Under the pieces are notes generated by a model. The model made no database searches. It had not been told where the DNA came from and saw only the letters and a program-made list of their open reading frames with translations. A stretch of 17,342 nt of DNA. Origin: an uncultured Rickettsiales bacterium. Lineage in GTDB: Bacteria > Pseudomonadota > Alphaproteobacteria > Rickettsiales > UBA1997. Below, one piece after another: positions 13,519-17,342 of the stretch (positions within the stretch are counted from its first letter, which is position 1; every line of letters starts with the position of its first letter). The position numbers and the translations under genes are program-made. The stretch spans positions 1 through 17,342 of the forward strand of contig CALXRO010000041.1 in NCBI GenBank assembly GCA_944390875.1, read 5' to 3'.

Positions 13519-14433
13519 TCAAATTCTATACACTCCTTTACTTAAATATCTATCCCCTCTATCTGAGAATATCAGTACTACATTACCACTAATACCTCTT
13601 TCGTCAAGTTTGCGTAATACTGATAAAGTAGCTCCTGATGATGTGCCAGCTAATATACCTTCTTTTTTTGCTAAAATATTTATTTCTTCAATAGCTTCTT
13701 CATCTTTGACTTTAAATACTTCATCTACTATATACATATCCATTGTTTCAGGCATAAAAGTATTTCCTATGCCTTCAATAGCATATTGCCCAGCAGAACC
13801 GCCACCCATTGTAGAACCTTCAGGATCTGCTAATATTATTTTTACTTTACTATCTTTTTGTTTAAAGTATTTAGCGATACCACTTATAGTACCACCACTA
13901 CCAGCACCATTGATTATATAATCAACATTACCATCTAAATCTTTATATATTTCTGGTCCAGTCGTTTCAAAATGTGCTTTAGGATTTGCAGGATTTGAAA
14001 ATTGACTCAGATAAACTATATTTGGATCTTCTTTAATCATTTTATCAGCTAATTCAAAAGCTCCTTCCATTCCAAGTTCTTTTGGAGTATTTATAACTTC
14101 CGCACCTAGGATTTTCATAATATCCTGTTTTTCTTGAGAAAATTTAGTTGGAACAATAAAAATTACTCGATAACCTTTTCCAATGCAAGCCATAGCTATA
14201 CCTATACCTGCATTGCCAGCTGTAACTTCCAGAACAGTTCCTCCAGGTTTTAGTCTTCCGCTTTCTTCAGCGTCTTTTATTATTGATACTCCCATTCTAT
14301 CTTTGATACTTCCGCCTGGATTCATTAATTCCATTTTGGCGAATACATTTATTTTTTTTGAAAAACCCATATTATTTAATTTTACCAATGGGGTCTTTCC
14401 TATTAAATCTTTATAGTTGTTGTAATATTTCAT
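13519..14433 (-). CDS. Cysteine synthase family PLP enzyme (CysK/CysM-like O-acetylserine sulfhydrylase)
   Basis: Fold-type II PLP enzymes of this family make cysteine from O-acetylserine and sulfide, and relatives make cystathionine. The 304-residue protein has DLIGKTPLVKL (9-19), the PLP lysine K44 in NPGGSIKDR, a substrate loop TAGNAG (71-76; usually TSGNTG), SQFSNPANPKAHF (143-155), the phosphate loop GAGSGGT (176-182), and a C-terminal SDRGDRYLSKGVY that resembles CysM. PGGSIKDR and DPEGS resemble cystathionine beta-synthase-like members, so the exact substrate is open. It ends in TGA. It converges on rpoC and shares the intervening terminator region. Upstream DNA shows no clear Shine-Dalgarno. 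In a reduced genome, keeping a cysteine-forming enzyme suggests an amino-acid or iron-sulfur sulfur need. Confidence 0.9.
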   Translation of the reverse strand: MKYYNNYKDLIGKTPLVKLNNMGFSKKINVFAKMELMNPGGSIKDRMGVSIIKDAEESGRLKPGGTVLEVTAGNAGIGIAMACIGKGYRVIFIVPTKFSQEKQDIMKILGAEVINTPKELGMEGAFELADKMIKEDPNIVYLSQFSNPANPKAHFETTGPEIYKDLDGNVDYIINGAGSGGTISGIAKYFKQKDSKVKIILADPEGSTMGGGSAGQYAIEGIGNTFMPETMDMYIVDEVFKVKDEEAIEEINILAKKEGILAGTSSGATLSVLRKLDERGISGNVVLIFSDRGDRYLSKGVYRI

Positions 14434-14641
14434 AATTTTAATATATATAACTCACAAATAAATAGTAAAACAAAGAAGGTATTTATCAAGGATTATAAAT
14501 AGTTATATGAATAAAGTTTTTATTAATAAAGTTTGTTATTAATTTAATTTGTATTATATATTGGAATAAATATTAAAATATAAAAGATATATATTTTATT
14601 TTTATATCTAAATAATTTTATTTATACTATATAATATAACA

Positions 14642-14677
14642 AAAATATTATAACTATTTAATAGTTATTAATATTTT
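14642..14677. repeat. Long near-perfect AT palindrome (8+9 bp arms)
   Basis: AAAATATT plus ATAACTATT (14642-14658) is complementary to AATAGTTAT plus AATATTTT (14660-14668 and 14670-14677), with a one-base centre and one bulged T at 14669. Seventeen paired positions with one bulge exceed what neighbouring AT-rich DNA shows. It could extrude as a cruciform, act as a bidirectional transcription end, or bind a dimeric protein. Confidence 0.5.
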
Positions 14678-14717
14678 ATTTATTATAAATAGATATTTAT
14701 TTTAATTATAATAATAC

Positions 14718-14745
14718 TTGACTATTAATAATTATAATATATAAT
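14718..14745 (+). promoter_or_regulatory. Near-consensus sigma-70 promoter TTGACT-N16-TATAAT
   Basis: TTGACT (14718-14723) matches five of six -35 bases, and TATAAT (14740-14745) is a perfect -10 with 16-base spacing. The predicted start is G14752, seven bases beyond the -10. It is the best promoter match I see in the window, although AT-rich DNA inflates chance -10 matches. Transcription from it meets an intrinsic terminator within about 45 bases. Confidence 0.55.
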
Positions 14746-14751
14746 TAATTT

Positions 14752-14798
14752 GCCTCCTTTTAAATATTCTTAGCCATACCTGATAGGTATGGCGTTTT
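14752..14798 (+). ncRNA. Candidate very short small RNA (about 47 nt) with anti-Shine-Dalgarno-like 5' end
   Basis: The stretch runs from the predicted start G14752 to the T-run of the terminator. Its 5' end reads GCCTCCTTTT. CCTCCTTT (14753-14760) equals the anti-Shine-Dalgarno tail of typical alphaproteobacterial 16S rRNA, so an RNA could pair with GGAGG ribosome-binding sites such as those of rplA and rplJ. The rest is a short linker and the terminator stem. No coding frame of note is inside. It may instead be an attenuated leader of argS. Confidence 0.35.
14773..14798 (+). terminator. Intrinsic terminator, plus strand, with no upstream protein gene
   Basis: GCCATACCT (14773-14781) pairs perfectly with AGGTATGGC (14785-14793) around a GAT loop, followed by GTTTTAATTT. 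The GC-bearing 9-bp stem stands out from the surrounding A+T. The T-run is only on the plus-strand side, while the nearest gene to the left is on the minus strand, so it must end an unannotated transcript or be a relic. Confidence 0.8.
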
Positions 14799-14981
14799 AA
14801 TTTAAATAAAAAATTTGTTAGGAAATATTTTAATTGTTTAAATTAAATTTAATATATTTTTATTTAACAATTATGATTATACTATAATAGTATTTACTCA
14901 TATTTAAATATAAATTAAGTTACAATTTTAAAATAAAATTTAAAAATAAATTTGTAATTTTACTAATAAATTTAGTAAGCC

Positions 14982-15009
14982 TTGTATTTTTACAACTCAA
15001 ACATATAAT
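14982..15009 (+). promoter_or_regulatory. Probable argS promoter
   Basis: TATAAT at 15004-15009 is a perfect -10, with TTGTAT (14982-14987) as a modest -35 at 16-base spacing. Start of transcription would be near 15016, giving a leader of about 17 bases before the argS ATG with no Shine-Dalgarno. A small hairpin TTGTA/TACAA (14982-14995) overlaps the -35. Confidence 0.4.
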
Positions 15010-15032
15010 GACTACATAAAAATATACAAAAC

Positions 15033-16766
15033 ATGAGTATAATCCAAATTTTAAATAACAAGATTTTAGAGATTTTTTACAAACTAAATTATGATACAAA
15101 ATATGCTAGTTTTAAATACTCTGATAGACCTGACATAAGCGACTTCCAAACAAATTGTGCTATGCCTTTAAGTAAGGTTTTAAATAAAAATCCAATAGAC
15201 ATTGCAGAAAATATCAAAAATGAGCTGGAAAATACCAACATATTCAGCTTTATATCAATTGATAAGCCAGGCTTTATCAATGTTAAATTAAAAGACAGTA
15301 TCTTACTCAACGCCTTAAATGAGACGTTAAATGATAATTATTGTGGTTTTAAACAATTTAAAAGTAAAAAAACAGTCGTTATAGATTTTGGAGGTTATAA
15401 TATAGCTAAGGAACCACATGTTGGACATTTACGGTCAACTGTTATTGGGGAGAGTATAAGAAGAATATATGAATTTTGCGGAGATAAAGTTATTAGTGAT
15501 TTTCATCAAGGTGATTGGGGACTTAATATGGGTATGGTTATAGAAGGTATAAGAGAACAATATCCATATTTAAAATGTTTTAAAGATAACTTTAACAATA
15601 ATAGTATAACTGATTTAAATTTAACAGCAGCTGATTTAACAAATATATATAGAAATGCTTCAAAAAAAGCAAAAGAGGATGAAGATTTTTCAAAAAAAGT
15701 CCATGAAACAACAAAAAAACTACAAGATGAATATAAACCATATATAACTTTATGGAGATATTTTGTAGATATATCTTTAAAAGATTCAAAAGAACTTGCT
15801 GAAAACATACTTGGAGCACATTTTGATTATTGGAATGGAGAAAGCTCAGTACATAATTTAATAAAATTTATGATACGAAATCTTGGTGAAAAAGGCATTC
15901 TTAAAATATCTGAAGGCGCAAAAATAATAGATTTAACTGATATTGATAATACATTACCACCAGTAATTATGCAAAAAAGTGATGGGGCTTTTATGTATGC
16001 AAGTACAGATATAGCTACAATACTTGATAGATTACAAAAATTTAATCCTGATCTGATATTGTATATTGTTGATGCAAGGCAAGCATTGTACTTTAAACAA
16101 ATATTCTTAGCTTGTGAAAAAATAAAATTGCTAAATGAAAGACATAAAGCTGAACATTGTCCTTTCGGTACAATGAATGGTAAGGACGGTAAGCCATTTA
16201 AGACAAGGGATGGAGAATTAGTAAAATTACGTAATTTAATAGAAGAAGCTAAAAATAAAATATCTGAAAAGTCTAAAAATCTTAATCAGGAAGATATACA
16301 GAAACTTGCTGTAGCATGTATAAAATTTGCCGATCTTTCAAATTATAGAGAATCTAATTATGTTTTTGATATGGATCAATTTACAAATTATGAGGGGAAA
16401 ACGGGAGCATATATCATGTATAGTATAGTTAGAATAAATTCAATTCTTAGAAAAGTAAATTTTGATTATGAACTACAAATAAATAATATTAATTCAAAAG
16501 AAGAAAAAGATTTAATTTTAGAGTTGTCAAAATTTCCTGAAATTATTAAAAGTTCTTATCTTAAAAAAGCTCCTAATTTTATTGCTGAGTACGCCTATAC
16601 AATTTCTAAAAAATTTAATTCATTGTACGAAAATATTAGCATCTTGAATATAAATTCAACTTTAGATAAAAATATGAATTCAAGAATATCTCTAATATAT
16701 CTGACAAAACAGTATTTAGAAAAATGCTTATACCTTTTAGGTATAGATATAATTAACAAAATGTAG
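15033..16766 (+). CDS. argS: Arginyl-tRNA synthetase
   Basis: ArgS charges tRNA-Arg in the cytoplasm. The 577-residue class I enzyme has an N-terminal tRNA-contact domain (about 1-110), then DFGGYNIAKEPHVGHLRS with the HIGH-type motif HVGH at 129-132. The degenerate KMSKS region is KPFKTRDGELVKL, and the anticodon-binding DALR domain begins near NYEGKTGAYIMYSIVRI and ends in LLGIDIINKM. Alphaproteobacterial enzymes usually read GGPNVAKP before the motif, and the Pro is Tyr here. No Shine-Dalgarno precedes the ATG, although the downstream gene has one. It is followed after 18 bases by a KdsB-like gene, so the two probably form a small operon. The stop is TAG. Confidence 0.97.
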   Translation: MSIIQILNNKILEIFYKLNYDTKYASFKYSDRPDISDFQTNCAMPLSKVLNKNPIDIAENIKNELENTNIFSFISIDKPGFINVKLKDSILLNALNETLNDNYCGFKQFKSKKTVVIDFGGYNIAKEPHVGHLRSTVIGESIRRIYEFCGDKVISDFHQGDWGLNMGMVIEGIREQYPYLKCFKDNFNNNSITDLNLTAADLTNIYRNASKKAKEDEDFSKKVHETTKKLQDEYKPYITLWRYFVDISLKDSKELAENILGAHFDYWNGESSVHNLIKFMIRNLGEKGILKISEGAKIIDLTDIDNTLPPVIMQKSDGAFMYASTDIATILDRLQKFNPDLILYIVDARQALYFKQIFLACEKIKLLNERHKAEHCPFGTMNGKDGKPFKTRDGELVKLRNLIEEAKNKISEKSKNLNQEDIQKLAVACIKFADLSNYRESNYVFDMDQFTNYEGKTGAYIMYSIVRINSILRKVNFDYELQINNINSKEEKDLILELSKFPEIIKSSYLKKAPNFIAEYAYTISKKFNSLYENISILNINSTLDKNMNSRISLIYLTKQYLEKCLYLLGIDIINKM

Positions 16767-16784
16767 TAAGAGGTTTATTTTATT

Positions 16785-17342
16785 ATGAGTAAATATGTTA
16801 TAGTTATCCCAGCTCGTTATGGTTCAACAAGATTTCCTGGTAAGCCATTAGCTTTAATATCTGGCAAAACAATGATAGAAAGAACGTATGGTATAGCAAA
16901 AAAAGCTGCTAGTAAACTTGATTGTGAAATTTTAGTCTCCACAGAAAGTGAAAAAATATTAGATTTTTGTATAGAAAAATCCATGAATTGCATAATTACA
17001 AGTAACGATTGTAAAACTGGCACAGATAGGGTTTGTGAGACTATAAAAAATTTAGATTATAAGCCTGATTTTATTCTTAATTTACAAGGTGATGCTCCGT
17101 TAACACCGCCATGGTTTTTACAAAAAATGATTGAAGAATTTGAAAAAAATTCAGATATAGATATAGTTACACCAGGTTATAGAATGAAATGGGACGAACT
17201 TGATAAAATGCGAAAAGATAAGAAAGAAACGCCTTTTACTGGAACGACTATTATTATGAATCAATCTACAAATGATGCTATTTGGTTTTCAAAAAATATA
17301 ATTCCTGTTATAAGAAAGGAAGAAAAATATAGAGAGCAAAGT
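16785..17342 (+). CDS. kdsB: 3-deoxy-manno-octulosonate cytidylyltransferase-like protein (partial, 3' end beyond window)
   Basis: KdsB activates Kdo as CMP-Kdo for lipopolysaccharide or capsule synthesis. The first 186 codons are open to the window edge. The nucleotide-binding loop IPARYGSTRFPGKPL is at 8-22, TGTDRV at 78-83, and the metal motif LQGDAPLTPPW at 100-110. Classical KdsB reads QGDEPLIPP; the A and TPPW version, with the later PFTGTTIIM and FSKNIIPVIRK, resembles a second group of KdsB-like cytidylyltransferases I associate with alphaproteobacteria, so Kdo may not be the only possible sugar. AAGAGG (16768-16773) precedes the ATG by 11 bases. The gene implies a Gram-negative envelope or a retained surface-sugar pathway. 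Confidence 0.85.
   Translation, partial: MSKYVIVIPARYGSTRFPGKPLALISGKTMIERTYGIAKKAASKLDCEILVSTESEKILDFCIEKSMNCIITSNDCKTGTDRVCETIKNLDYKPDFILNLQGDAPLTPPWFLQKMIEEFEKNSDIDIVTPGYRMKWDELDKMRKDKKETPFTGTTIIMNQSTNDAIWFSKNIIPVIRKEEKYREQS

Larger units (their letters stand above)
14434..15032. other. 599-base gene-poor, almost pure A+T spacer between divergent cysteine synthase gene and argS
   Basis: No convincing protein-coding frame is present on either strand. It holds, from left to right: the start region of the minus-strand cysteine synthase gene; a 10-base direct repeat AATAAAGTTT at 14510-14519 and 14525-14534; a long AT palindrome (14642-14677); a promoter-terminator cassette (14718-14798); a perfect 15-base palindrome around TATAAT (14879-14893); a small hairpin TTACTAA/TTAGTAA (14960-14978); and the probable argS promoter. 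No DnaA boxes are seen, so I do not call an origin. Confidence 0.6.

Noticed and set aside
13487..13921. Plus-strand open frame of 144 codons over the cysteine synthase gene
   Set aside because: It starts within the rpoC terminator stem and runs antisense to motifs of the PLP enzyme, so it is a shadow.
14510..14534. CRISPR-like or phage attachment direct repeat AATAAAGTTT
   Set aside because: There are only two 10-base copies of low complexity 15 bases apart, with no spacers, integrase or cas gene nearby.
14434..15032. Replication origin in the long A+T spacer
   Set aside because: No TTATCCACA-like DnaA boxes and no origin-linked genes (dnaA, dnaN, parAB, hemE) are seen; high A+T alone is not evidence.

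Overview
The window is a very AT-rich bacterial chromosome segment carrying the conserved translation/transcription core cluster. Third codon positions are almost all A or T, arginine is mostly AGA, and intergenic DNA is nearly pure A+T. The RpoB and RpoC proteins (1362 and 1370 residues) have the length and segment order of alphaproteobacterial subunits. The ArgS N-terminus, an SH3-domain protein and a KdsB-like CMP-Kdo synthetase point the same way: a Gram-negative, probably host-associated alphaproteobacterium with a reduced genome, of Rickettsiales/Holosporales style. I cannot name the genus. TGA is a normal stop here: the cysteine synthase gene ends in it, and the only tRNA-Trp has a CCA anticodon.

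Layout: (1) 1-675, a small two-span membrane protein overlapping by ATGA with a secreted SH3-domain protein. (2) 676-905, an AT-rich spacer with inverted repeats and a likely promoter (-10 TATACT) just before a tRNA. (3) 906-13439, one long plus-strand unit: tRNA-Gly(UCC), tuf, tRNA-Trp(CCA), secE, nusG, rplK, rplA, rplJ, rplL, rpoB, rpoC, closed by a strong 12-bp-stem terminator at 13459-13500. Hairpins lie at three internal boundaries (tuf/tRNA-Trp, rplL/rpoB, rpoB/rpoC), which may set the different expression levels of EF-Tu, ribosomal proteins and polymerase subunits. (4) 13519-14433, a minus-strand PLP-dependent cysteine synthase. (5) 14434-15032, a 599-base gene-poor spacer holding a long AT palindrome, a consensus promoter firing into a very short unit that ends at a clean intrinsic terminator (candidate small RNA with an anti-Shine-Dalgarno-like 5' end), and a separate promoter for argS. 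(6) 15033-17342, argS and the start of a KdsB-like gene cut by the window edge.

The gene order is ordinary, but the protein sequences are not. RpoB and RpoC carry substitutions at positions that are near-universal from memory: the trigger loop reads MNTRHLGG instead of MRTFHIGG, the bridge-helix start reads HTGRKS instead of HGARKG, the F-loop is changed, and beta has GRYGNKG instead of GRHGNKG. Several rifampicin-pocket residues also differ. EF-Tu has Ser and His at two conserved domain-interface arginines (E. coli R333 and R381). The metal-binding NADFDGD motif and both zinc sites are intact, so the polymerase should be functional but remodelled. This is the most unusual biology I can see in the window, together with the short promoter-terminator cassette before argS.
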